Source: Flavobacteriaceae bacterium TMED81 (lineage in GTDB: Bacteria; Bacteroidota; Bacteroidia; Flavobacteriales; Flavobacteriaceae). From it: DNA of 11,454 nt. The number at the start of each line of letters is the position of its first letter. Position 1 is the first letter of the stretch. The stretch is taken from contig NHEI02000025.1 in assembly GCA_002171575.2 (NCBI GenBank), forward strand, positions 2,420 to 13,873. Direction: 5' to 3'. Under the pieces are notes generated by a model. That model was given only the letters and a program-made list of their open reading frames with translations. It was not told where the DNA came from and ran no database searches. Shown here in pieces: positions 1 through 6,177 of this stretch. The translations under genes and the position numbers were made by a program.

Positions 1-165
1 GTTCCGCTTAAACTCATCGAGATGGGTTGTCTCCCTGGCAATCAAATTGAACTTCTTCAACTCGCTCCCTTCAAAGATCCTTTATTCTTGAATGTCAACG
101 GTGCACAAGTAGCCATTCGCAAAGAAACTGCAGAGCATATTCAAGTAAAAAGAACTGCCGAATGA
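1..165 (+). CDS. feoA: FeoA-domain protein, C-terminal 54 residues (5' end outside window)
   Basis: This is the tail of a small SH3-like FeoA protein, a cytoplasmic accessory of the FeoB ferrous-iron transporter. The frame is open from base 1 and ends with TGA at 163-165. The visible residues carry the FeoA pattern: LKLIEMGCLPGNQIELL, then APFKDPLFLNV, then a strand ending in the VAIRKETAEHIQVK type that closes the SH3 barrel. FeoA proteins are usually about 75-85 residues, so roughly 20-30 are missing upstream. Its stop overlaps the feoB start in an ATGA (162-165), so the two are probably translationally coupled in one operon. The promoter lies outside the window. A FeoA domain fused to a longer protein cannot be excluded, because the N-terminus is not visible. 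Confidence 0.9.
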   Translation, partial: VPLKLIEMGCLPGNQIELLQLAPFKDPLFLNVNGAQVAIRKETAEHIQVKRTAE

Positions 166-2246
166 GTAAGCGCATCAAAGTTGCGCTGATTGGCAATCCA
201 AATACAGGAAAGTCATCTGTGTTCAACTTGCTCACAGGCTTACAACAAAAAACGGGGAATTACCCCGGAATTACCGTAGAAAAAAAGGAAGGATTTTGTC
301 GCTTGACCAAAGAATTGAGTGCAACCATCTTTGATCTCCCCGGCACCTATAGCTTAAACGCATCTTCGCTAGACGAAAATGTCGTCATTGAGCTATTGAT
401 GAACCGAAAGCATGAAGACTTCCCCGATGTGGCAGTCATTGTTGCTGATGTCGAAAACATCAAAAGAAATCTATTGCTATTTACCCAAATCAAAGACTTG
501 GGGATTCCTTCCATACTGGTTGTAAACATGTCGGATCGTATGTGGCGAAAGGGAATTTCGCTAGATGTTGAGATGATGGAACAGGAACTCAATACCAAAA
601 TTGTATTGACCAGCACCCTCAAAAAGGAAGGCATCGATACGCTAAAAACACAGATTGCGAACTACAACCAATTGGAAAATTCTTCCTGTCTCGATTTTCG
701 AGATATCGACCCTGACTATTTTACTTCGCTTCAAAAGACCTTTCCCAATCAGTCGATTTACAAACTCTGGCTGGTCATTACCCAAGATGTCAACTTTGCC
801 AATATCGATCGGAATACCATCCAATCTACAAATGGGGATCATACCCGTTCAACTTCCTTTTTAAAGCGTTTACAACAGCGAGAAACCATCAAACGCTATC
901 AGTTTATCAATGAAGTCTTGAAAAAAAGCTTGCAAATCAATCGTGAGCAAGCCACTGATTTTCAAAGTCGCTTAGATCGCATTCTGACCCATCGATTTTG
1001 GGGCTATGTTATTTTCTTTGTGATTCTGTTGACCATCTTTCAAGCGATTTATGACTGGAGTGGCTATCCGATGGATGTTATCGATAGTGCTTTTGTATCG
1101 ATGAGCGAATGGGCAAAGACCAACCTGCCCTCTTGGTTTGTTCCCAAACTCATTGCTGAGGGAATCATTCCCGGTTTAGGTGGCGTGGTAATTTTTATTC
1201 CACAAATCGCCATTTTATTTGTTTTTATATCCATACTCGAAGAAACAGGATATATGAGTCGGGTGGTTTTTTTGATGGATCGCGTGCTTCGCAGATTTGG
1301 ACTCAGTGGAAAGAGTGTAGTGCCTTTGATTTCTGGTACTGCCTGTGCGATTCCAGCAATTATGGCGACACGAAATATCGAAAATTGGAAAGAACGCTTG
1401 ATTACCATCTTGGTCACTCCGTTTACAACCTGTTCAGCACGACTCCCTGTTTATCTGATTTTAATTGCACTTGTCATTCCAGACACAAGAGTTTTGGGTG
1501 CCAATTTACAAGGTCTTGTCCTGATGGGATTGTATTTGCTGGGCTTTGGGATGGCATTGGCAGGTGCTTATGTCTTGCAATTGGTTTTAAAACTTCCTCA
1601 TAAAACCGCCTTTGTGGTTGAAATGCCAAACTACCGAATTCCCATTCTTCGAAATGTTGGGATTACTGTTTACAGTAAAACCAAATCTTTTGTTTTAGAA
1701 GCTGGAAAAATTATTCTTGCGATTTCTGTATTGTTATGGGTACTTGCCTCAAATGGTCCAAGCAGTAGTTTTGGTGACGCTGAGGCGATTGTTGGGCAAG
1801 AACAAGGATTGACCCAAACAGAGTTGGAACAAAAAATCAGTGCCTACAAGCTCGAACAATCCTATCTTGGATATGTTGGGAAATTTATCGAACCTGCCAT
1901 TGCTCCTCTGGGTTATGATTGGAAAATCGGAATTGCCATAGTGAGTTCTTTTGCCGCGCGTGAGGTGTTTGTCGGAACCCTTGCAACCATTTACAATGTA
2001 GGGACTGATGAAGAAGATACCATCAAAAATCGCATGGCTGACGAAGTTCACGCAGATGGTAAACCAGTGTTTACACTCGCTTCAGGAATGTCTCTAATGA
2101 TTTTCTATGCCTTTGCCATGCAATGTATGAGTACCTTGGCAATCGTGCGGAAAGAAACAAACAGTTGGAAGTGGCCAGCAATCCAACTTGTTGTGATGAC
2201 CCTTGTTGCCTATTTAGCTGCTTTTGCTACCTTTCAAGTTCTTTAA
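162..2246 (+). CDS. feoB: Ferrous iron transport protein B (FeoB), GTPase-coupled Fe(II) importer
   Basis: FeoB moves Fe(II) across the inner membrane using an N-terminal G-protein domain joined to a polytopic core. At 694 residues it is near full length for the family. The G domain shows G1 GNPNTGKS (11-18), a G2-type YPGITVE (34-40), G3 DLPG (58-61) and G4 NMSD (122-125). A helical linker of about 170-275 leads into membrane segments beginning near HRFWGYVIFFVILL. The two Gate regions keep the family's conserved cysteines: C395 in GTACAIPAIMATR and C424 in TPFTTCSARLPVY. A late motif AAREVFVGTLA is also typical. The ATG overlaps the feoA stop, which fixes the start. A small Cys-rich gene follows 12 bases after the stop, the usual order feoA-feoB-Cys-rich peptide. 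No frame damage is seen. Confidence 0.97.
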   Translation: MSKRIKVALIGNPNTGKSSVFNLLTGLQQKTGNYPGITVEKKEGFCRLTKELSATIFDLPGTYSLNASSLDENVVIELLMNRKHEDFPDVAVIVADVENIKRNLLLFTQIKDLGIPSILVVNMSDRMWRKGISLDVEMMEQELNTKIVLTSTLKKEGIDTLKTQIANYNQLENSSCLDFRDIDPDYFTSLQKTFPNQSIYKLWLVITQDVNFANIDRNTIQSTNGDHTRSTSFLKRLQQRETIKRYQFINEVLKKSLQINREQATDFQSRLDRILTHRFWGYVIFFVILLTIFQAIYDWSGYPMDVIDSAFVSMSEWAKTNLPSWFVPKLIAEGIIPGLGGVVIFIPQIAILFVFISILEETGYMSRVVFLMDRVLRRFGLSGKSVVPLISGTACAIPAIMATRNIENWKERLITILVTPFTTCSARLPVYLILIALVIPDTRVLGANLQGLVLMGLYLLGFGMALAGAYVLQLVLKLPHKTAFVVEMPNYRIPILRNVGITVYSKTKSFVLEAGKIILAISVLLWVLASNGPSSSFGDAEAIVGQEQGLTQTELEQKISAYKLEQSYLGYVGKFIEPAIAPLGYDWKIGIAIVSSFAAREVFVGTLATIYNVGTDEEDTIKNRMADEVHADGKPVFTLASGMSLMIFYAFAMQCMSTLAIVRKETNSWKWPAIQLVVMTLVAYLAAFATFQVL

Positions 2247-2258
2247 TACCTTTACCAA

Positions 2259-2378
2259 ATGAACACCATCCTTACCATTATCGCAGTTGGACTCTCCATC
2301 GGATTTTTGGTCAAACGTTTTGTTCTACCCAAAAAGAAAACAGCTTCGTGTGGTGGTCAAGACTGTGGATGTCACTAG
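2259..2378 (+). CDS. FeoB-associated Cys-rich membrane protein, 39 residues
   Basis: This very small gene begins 12 bases after the feoB stop and ends with TAG at 2376-2378. It encodes one hydrophobic segment (about residues 2-19, NTILTIIAVGLSIGFLV), a basic stretch KRFVLPKKK, and a Cys-rich tail CGGQDCGCH. That layout of a single transmembrane helix followed by a short cytoplasmic cysteine cluster is characteristic of the FeoB-associated Cys-rich family that follows feoB in many Bacteroidota. It is proposed to act as a FeoC-like or metal-handling partner of FeoB, though the biochemical role is unsettled. The cysteines are C31, C36 and C38. Its stop codon shares the CTAG at 2375-2378 with the stop of the oppositely transcribed ZIP gene. 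A gene finder with a length cut-off would miss it. Confidence 0.88.
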   Translation: MNTILTIIAVGLSIGFLVKRFVLPKKKTASCGGQDCGCH

Positions 2379-3193
2379 CCCAAGGCAACATCTAAGGTCA
2401 TCATCACAATAAACCCGCCGATAAATCCAAGTGTGGCGATGTCTGTGTATTTATCTTGTTGGGTTTCGGGAATCACTTCTTCCACAACTACAAAGATCAT
2501 GGCCCCTGCAGCGAAAGCCAACGCATAGGGTAGAATTGGTGTAAAAAAGGTAACTGCCAATGCTCCGATCACAGCTGCAATTGGCTCCACGATAGCCGAA
2601 GACTGTCCATACATAAAACTTTTCCAACGACTCAGTCCCTGTCGGCGCATGGGCATTGAAACGGCAACCCCTTCTGGGAAGTTCTGAATCCCAATTCCCA
2701 TCGCAAGGACGACGGCGCCTGCAATCGACGCCTCTGGTAGTCCTGCGGCAACCCCGCCAAACAGTACGCCTACTGCCAATCCCTCAGGGATATTATGGAG
2801 GGGTATGGCAAGGACAAGCAGTGTTGACCGATGCCATGGGGTTTTCACGCCCTCTGGCTTTTTAAAATTGATGTGAAGGTGCGGAAGAACCTTGTCCAGT
2901 CCAAAAATAAATAGGGCGCCAAGTCCAAACCCAACAGCTGCTGGAATCACTTTGACAAATCCCTCTCCTGGACTCATTTCAATTCCGGGCGCTAACAAGC
3001 TCCAAAAGCTCGCCGCTACCATGACTCCACCAGTAAAGCCCAACATCCCATCCAAGAAGGCACGGTTCATCGTCTTAAAGAAAAATACAAAAGACGCACC
3101 GAGTGCGGTCATCCCCCAAGTGAATAATGTGGCGTATAATGCCCCTAGTACAGGGGGCGTTTGCTCAAAAAAAGAAAAAATTTCTTGTAACAT
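2375..3193 (-). CDS. ZIP family metal transporter, GufA-like subfamily
   Basis: This is a 272-residue inner-membrane transporter of divalent cations (Zn, Fe or Mn in this family). Hydrophobic segments begin near residues 15, 53, 84, 124, 155, 199, 225 and 254, consistent with eight helices. Two signature metal-site helices are visible: HNIPEG (133-138) and QNFPEG (170-175). The Gln-Asn form of the second motif is typical of GufA-type ZIPs, whereas ZupT has HNxPEG there. Further acidic residues lie in IVEP (E203) and VVEEVIPE (E238/E239). A short loop with HLH (105-107) between helices could also touch metal. The ATG at 3193 lies 3 bases downstream of the regulator's stop, so the two are surely co-transcribed. 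This suggests the metal sensed by the regulator is the transported one, and Mn or Fe is the natural guess. Direction and substrate cannot be read from sequence. Confidence 0.93.
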   Translation of the reverse strand: MLQEIFSFFEQTPPVLGALYATLFTWGMTALGASFVFFFKTMNRAFLDGMLGFTGGVMVAASFWSLLAPGIEMSPGEGFVKVIPAAVGFGLGALFIFGLDKVLPHLHINFKKPEGVKTPWHRSTLLVLAIPLHNIPEGLAVGVLFGGVAAGLPEASIAGAVVLAMGIGIQNFPEGVAVSMPMRRQGLSRWKSFMYGQSSAIVEPIAAVIGALAVTFFTPILPYALAFAAGAMIFVVVEEVIPETQQDKYTDIATLGFIGGFIVMMTLDVALG

Positions 3194-3196
3194 GAA

Positions 3197-3850
3197 TTAT
3201 GGTTTTATATAAATATTTTCAGCTGTTTTTTGGGTAATCATCAGCGTTGAGTTCCCTGCTTGTATGTGTAGGGATTGGTCAAAATCTTCGCGATGCAATA
3301 CCAGTATTGGCGTCCCGATTCCAATCTGTCTTCTGTCGAGATAGCGTAAAAAATCAGACGAGTTATCCTTCACCCCTACACAAACCCCCTCCTTGTTTAG
3401 CGGAAGTTCGGTGAGTAAAATTTTATTGTAGGATTTCATAAACAACGCCCTATTGGGTATGGGATCGCCATGCGGATCATGGGTGGGGTAGTCCAAAAAC
3501 CGTTCAAGCTCATTGGTCAGTTTCTCAGACTGAATGTGCTCAAGCTGTTCGGCAACCTGATGCACCTCATCCCAGTTAAAATTTAGATGTGACACCAAAA
3601 AAGATTCCCATAAACGATGTTTGCGCACAATTCGCAATGCCGTTTTAACCCCTTCACTGGTCAGGGAAACGCCTTGATACTTTTCATATTTTACCAACTT
3701 TTGATCCGAAAGTTTTTTAAACATATCCGTGACCGAGGAGGGCTTAGCACCTATTTTGTTGGCAATACTTGTTGTGGCCACAGTTCCACTCGCAGATTGA
3801 GAAGCGTGATAGATCGCCTTGAGGTAGTCTTCTGTTGATAAGGTTTGCAT
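3197..3850 (-). CDS. mntR: DtxR/MntR-family metal-dependent transcriptional regulator with FeoA-type C-terminal domain
   Basis: This 217-residue protein has an N-terminal winged helix (about 22-70, including TTSIANKIGAKPSSVTDM and YEKYQGVSLTSEG), a dimerisation and metal domain (about 71-145), and a C-terminal SH3/FeoA-like domain (about 150-217). Ligands expected of the family are present: D8, then H78 and E82 in RKHRLWE, H97, E101, E104 and H105. Glu101 occupies the place of DtxR Cys102, as in manganese-sensing MntR proteins. Residue 11 is Lys rather than the Glu of Bacillus MntR. The C-terminal domain is absent from Bacillus MntR but present in DtxR/IdeR and ScaR-like proteins. It is the first gene of an operon with the ZIP transporter. 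A promoter element and a DtxR-box-like site lie directly upstream, which implies metal-dependent autoregulation. The assignment to Mn rather than Fe is inference. Confidence 0.92.
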   Translation of the reverse strand: MQTLSTEDYLKAIYHASQSASGTVATTSIANKIGAKPSSVTDMFKKLSDQKLVKYEKYQGVSLTSEGVKTALRIVRKHRLWESFLVSHLNFNWDEVHQVAEQLEHIQSEKLTNELERFLDYPTHDPHGDPIPNRALFMKSYNKILLTELPLNKEGVCVGVKDNSSDFLRYLDRRQIGIGTPILVLHREDFDQSLHIQAGNSTLMITQKTAENIYIKP

Positions 3851-3857
3851 TTCGCAG

Positions 3858-3865
3858 CAAATATA
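3858..3865 (-). promoter_or_regulatory. -7 promoter element of the regulator-ZIP operon
   Basis: Read on the minus strand this is TATATTTG, an exact match to the Bacteroidota -7 consensus TAnnTTTG. Only 7 bases separate its final G from the ATG at 3850, so the transcript should have a leader of a few bases at most. The region 19 bases further upstream reads TTTT in place of the ideal -33 TTTG. The first DtxR-box-like site (3871-3886) fills the spacer, where a bound repressor would block polymerase. Confidence 0.7.
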
Positions 3866-3870
3866 TCAAA

Positions 3871-3886
3871 TTTAGATTAGCCTAAA
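3871..3886. promoter_or_regulatory. Putative DtxR/MntR-type operator, copy 1
   Basis: The sequence TTTAGATTAGCCTAAA contains the inverted repeat TTTAG-N6-CTAAA. Aligned to the Corynebacterium DtxR box TTAGGTTAGCCTAACCTAA, the stretch starting at 3872 matches 14 of 19 positions by eye, including the whole TTAGCCTAA core. It lies between the -33 and -7 positions of the divergent regulator promoter, the expected location for metal-dependent repression. Binding by the adjacent regulator is inferred from position and family. Confidence 0.72.
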
Positions 3887-3893
3887 AAATATT

Positions 3894-3909
3894 TTTAGAT
3901 TAGACTAAA
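3894..3909. promoter_or_regulatory. Putative DtxR/MntR-type operator, copy 2
   Basis: The sequence TTTAGATTAGACTAAA differs from copy 1 at one of 16 bases and lies 23 bp downstream in the same orientation, close to two helical turns. It keeps the inverted repeat TTTAG-N6-CTAAA. It sits just upstream of the crtY -7 element, roughly at -50 to -35, so it is placed to affect crtY as well as the regulator. Confidence 0.68.
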
Positions 3910-3930
3910 TACTGTGGATTTTATATTTTG

Positions 3931-3938
3931 TATGTTTG
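3931..3938 (+). promoter_or_regulatory. -7 promoter element of the lycopene cyclase gene
   Basis: TATGTTTG matches TAnnTTTG exactly. No good TTTG lies at the expected -33 spacing, which is occupied by the end of operator copy 2 and the bases after it. Weak basal recognition, or help from a bound regulator, would fit. Transcription from here would start near 3943, which argues against translation beginning at the TTG at 3936 and supports the TTG at 3957. Confidence 0.5.
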
Positions 3939-3956
3939 TACATCAGAGAACAAGGA

Positions 3957-5108
3957 TTGCAACAATTAGATTTTATCATATTGGGTGGTGGCGCTTCAGG
4001 ACTTCAGTTGGCCTATCGTTTGAGCAATCATACTGCTTTTGAAAATGCCTCCATACTTATCCTCGAAAGCAACAAGCAGAAAGGAAACGACAGGACATGG
4101 TGCTATTGGGAAACCGGTGATGGAGAGTGGGACGATTTGCTCCAAAAGCAGTGGAAAAAAGTGCAATTCAAAAGTAAGAATGTTGACAAGATCATAGACT
4201 TAGGAAGTGCTTCTTACAAAATGCTTCGGAGCAAGGCGTATTATGATCGTCTTCATCAATCCTTGGCAAAAAACAAGTCGATTCAAATCGAGTTTGCACA
4301 GTGCACTGGCTTTGTCGATGAGGGTACACATGTGACCGTAAGTACAGACAAGCAAACCTATCGCTGCTCAACTCTTTTTAATAGTGCCTTTGATTGGAAC
4401 ATCCTGAACAAACAAAGCCGATATCCTGTTTTACAGCAACACTTTTTAGGGTGGTACATCAAAACACCTCGTCCGCTATTCAATACTGAGACTGCTGTTT
4501 TTATGGACTTTATTGTTCCCCAGCTCCAAGAAACTCGCTTTATGTATGTACTTCCGTATACACAAACAGAAGCTTTGATTGAATACACCCTGTTTTCAAA
4601 AGAGATGCTCGACAAATCAGAATATGAAGATGCGATTCGAGACTATCTGCAAGACAAAAATATCACAGACTATCAGCTTATCGAAGTCGAGCAAGGAAGT
4701 ATTCCGATGTGTTCCTACCCCTTTTGGGAAAACAACTCTCAAAATGTTCATTATATCGGTTCGGCAGGAGGTTGGACCAAAGCGAGTACGGGCTTTACTT
4801 TTAAAAATATCAATCGAAAAACAACCGCTTTGGTGAATCATATCGCTGCCAAAAAACCCCTGAATCGTTTTGCGAAAAAAAATCGGTTTTGGTGGTATGA
4901 CCTCCTCTTCTTAGACATTCTAGCCAGGTACAATCACAGGGGGGCAAGCTTGTTTTCAGGAATGTTTCGCAACAATAGCCCAAAACGAATTTTTCGATTC
5001 TTAGACGAACAAAGTCATTTTTTGCAAGAGCTCATGATTATGCGTTCGTTCCCTACATTTCTATTTGTCAAGCAATTTTTTAGACGCCTATTTGGTGCGC
5101 ACCATTAG
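3957..5108 (+). CDS. crtY: Lycopene beta-cyclase, CrtY type
   Basis: This FAD/NAD(P)-dependent flavoprotein closes both ends of lycopene to beta rings, giving beta-carotene, at the inner face of the membrane. Counting from TTG 3957 (383 residues), a Rossmann motif GGGASG (10-15) in LDFIILGGGASGLQLAYRLS opens the protein. CrtY hallmarks follow: DRTWCYW (45-51), FLGWYI, VFMDF, RFMYVLPY, EYTLFS, GSIPM and the late GGWTKASTGFTF. There is no in-frame ATG before about residue 88, so translation must use a rare start. TTG 3957 gives the short MQQLDF lead normal for the family and lies downstream of the predicted transcription start. TTG 3936 would add seven residues but overlaps the -7 element. The gene diverges from the metalloregulator and overlaps the prenyl synthase tail-to-tail by 21 bases. 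Identity is firm and the exact start is not. Confidence 0.93.
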   Translation: MQQLDFIILGGGASGLQLAYRLSNHTAFENASILILESNKQKGNDRTWCYWETGDGEWDDLLQKQWKKVQFKSKNVDKIIDLGSASYKMLRSKAYYDRLHQSLAKNKSIQIEFAQCTGFVDEGTHVTVSTDKQTYRCSTLFNSAFDWNILNKQSRYPVLQQHFLGWYIKTPRPLFNTETAVFMDFIVPQLQETRFMYVLPYTQTEALIEYTLFSKEMLDKSEYEDAIRDYLQDKNITDYQLIEVEQGSIPMCSYPFWENNSQNVHYIGSAGGWTKASTGFTFKNINRKTTALVNHIAAKKPLNRFAKKNRFWWYDLLFLDILARYNHRGASLFSGMFRNNSPKRIFRFLDEQSHFLQELMIMRSFPTFLFVKQFFRRLFGAHH

Positions 5109-6062
5109 TTCTTCTGCAAACGCGGTAAAATAAGCAAGCTGACTATCCGCTAGAGACGATTGGTTCAAGGCATCCAATGCGTTTTTGGTATAGGTCATCA
5201 CCTGTTCTGTTGTGCGGCGACGGGCATCTGTTGACTCATAGATGGCTTTGACATCTTTTATTTTTTGGTCTTCATCCTGCGAGGTCGAAGACATCAGTTG
5301 TTCAAAGTCTGCGAGGTCTTTGGCAGTGGCATGAGCGCGCGTCAGATGATATAGAATCGTTTTTTTATTTTCAATAATATCTCCCCCAACTTTTTTACCA
5401 AAAGTTTTTGGGTCTCCAAAAGCATCCAATAAGTCGTCTTGCAGTTGAAAAGCAATGCCGAGGTTAACTCCAAAATCGTATAAACGATCCGCTATATCTA
5501 CTGATGCCTGTCCAACCAAGGCTCCCATACGAAGGGCACATCCAAGCAATACAGCCGTTTTTAGACGAATCATATGAATGTACTCATCCATACTGACATT
5601 GTCTCTGGTTTCGAAATCAACATCATATTGTTGTCCTTCGCAAACCAATAGCGCTGTCTCACTCAGTAGTTTGGTCAGCACCGAAAACAAGGCATCATCA
5701 TACGAATTGAGTTGTTGGTAGGCCGTCACCAAAAGAGCATCTCCTGAAAGAATACCAGTATTAACGTCCCATTTTTGATTAACCGTTTGCTGTCCGCGAC
5801 GCAACGTTGCCTCGTCCATGATATCGTCATGAAGCAAGGTAAAATTGTGAAATAACTCCACAGCAGTAGCTGCTCCAAGGGCTGAAATGGGATCCTTTCC
5901 TGCCACCTCACACGCCATCAGTGCAAGTACAGGACGCATTCTTTTCCCCCCGAGTTGCATGATATACGAAATGGGCTCATAGAGCCCGATTGGTTCCTTT
6001 TCAAATCCCAAGGAAGACAGGTGGGTGGAAAATAATTCTTGATACACTTGTACCGAACGCAT
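5088..6062 (-). CDS. Polyprenyl synthetase, probably geranylgeranyl diphosphate synthase
   Basis: This trans-prenyltransferase condenses isopentenyl diphosphate onto allylic primers in the cytoplasm and supplies the C15/C20 precursor of carotenoids. Counting from the ATG at 6062 (324 residues), LGGKRMRP (about 37-44) binds diphosphate. The first Asp-rich motif is DDIMD (79-83) in LLHDDIMDEATLRRG. The second is DDLLD (209-213) in QLQDDLLDAFGDP, followed by GKKVGGD and NKKT. Phe74, five residues before DDIMD, is the bulky position seen in type I GGPP synthases, while long-chain quinone-tail synthases usually have Ala there. The neighbouring crtY supports a carotenoid role. An ATG at 6068 (two residues longer) or a TTG at 6071 is also possible. 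I prefer 6062 because MRSVQVYQELF resembles the usual flavobacterial N-terminus and leaves a short leader after the promoter. A farnesyl product remains possible. Confidence 0.93.
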   Translation of the reverse strand: MRSVQVYQELFSTHLSSLGFEKEPIGLYEPISYIMQLGGKRMRPVLALMACEVAGKDPISALGAATAVELFHNFTLLHDDIMDEATLRRGQQTVNQKWDVNTGILSGDALLVTAYQQLNSYDDALFSVLTKLLSETALLVCEGQQYDVDFETRDNVSMDEYIHMIRLKTAVLLGCALRMGALVGQASVDIADRLYDFGVNLGIAFQLQDDLLDAFGDPKTFGKKVGGDIIENKKTILYHLTRAHATAKDLADFEQLMSSTSQDEDQKIKDVKAIYESTDARRRTTEQVMTYTKNALDALNQSSLADSQLAYFTAFAEELMVRTK

Positions 6063-6078
6063 GTACATCAAATTTGAA

Positions 6079-6086
6079 CAAAGGTA
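6079..6086 (-). promoter_or_regulatory. -7 promoter element of the polyprenyl synthetase gene
   Basis: On the minus strand this reads TACCTTTG, an exact TAnnTTTG. Nineteen bases upstream the -33 position reads TTTA (6109 to 6106), one mismatch from TTTG, and it forms part of the ATTAGACTAAA sequence shared with operator copy 2. The predicted leader to the ATG at 6062 is about a dozen bases. Confidence 0.6.
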
Positions 6087-6093
6087 CGACTCC

Positions 6094-6109
6094 TCAGAAT
6101 TAGACTAAA
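6094..6109. promoter_or_regulatory. Possible third, degenerate DtxR/MntR-type site
   Basis: The 11 bases ATTAGACTAAA at 6099-6109 are identical to the right part of operator copy 2. Over the full 16 bases, 12 match. The left arm is poor: CTCAG replaces TTTAG and is displaced by one base. Its location on the -33 position of the prenyl synthase promoter makes it plausible, but an AT-rich 11-mer can arise by chance. Confidence 0.35.
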
Positions 6110-6129
6110 GTAAAAAAATTGTAAACTCA

Positions 6130-6157
6130 GGAAACTTTTTTTGTTTTTTGCGTTTCC
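6130..6157. promoter_or_regulatory. Inverted repeat GGAAAC-N16-GTTTCC, candidate TetR operator
   Basis: Two perfect 6-bp arms (6130-6135 and 6152-6157) are centred 22 bp apart, about two helical turns, and flank the tetR -33 TTTG. TetR-family regulators often bind such dyads in their own promoters. The loop is almost pure T, so an RNA hairpin is unlikely to be the purpose. Assignment to this TetR is inference from position. Confidence 0.4.
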
Positions 6158-6170
6158 ACTTTTATATTTG
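6140..6170 (+). promoter_or_regulatory. Promoter of the tetR-efflux operon (-33 TTTG, -7 TATATTTG)
   Basis: TTTG at 6140-6143 and TATATTTG at 6163-6170 match both Bacteroidota consensus boxes with a 19-bp spacer, the best promoter in the window. Seven bases separate the -7 element from the ATG at 6178, so the mRNA should be nearly leaderless. It also rules against an upstream TTG start at 6148, which would lie inside the promoter. Confidence 0.8.
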
Positions 6171-6177
6171 CACCGCT

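Noticed and set aside
1064..1417. 117-codon minus-strand open frame
   Set aside because: It lies wholly inside feoB, antisense to the membrane core, and its translation resembles no family. It is a by-product of feoB codon usage.
2247..2400. Terminator between the feo operon and the ZIP gene
   Set aside because: No GC-rich hairpin with a T-run could be found on either strand. The region is coding almost throughout.
6148..6177. TTG start adding ten residues to the TetR protein
   Set aside because: The interval contains the -7 element TATATTTG and would precede the transcription start. ATG 6178 gives the normal TetR N-terminus.
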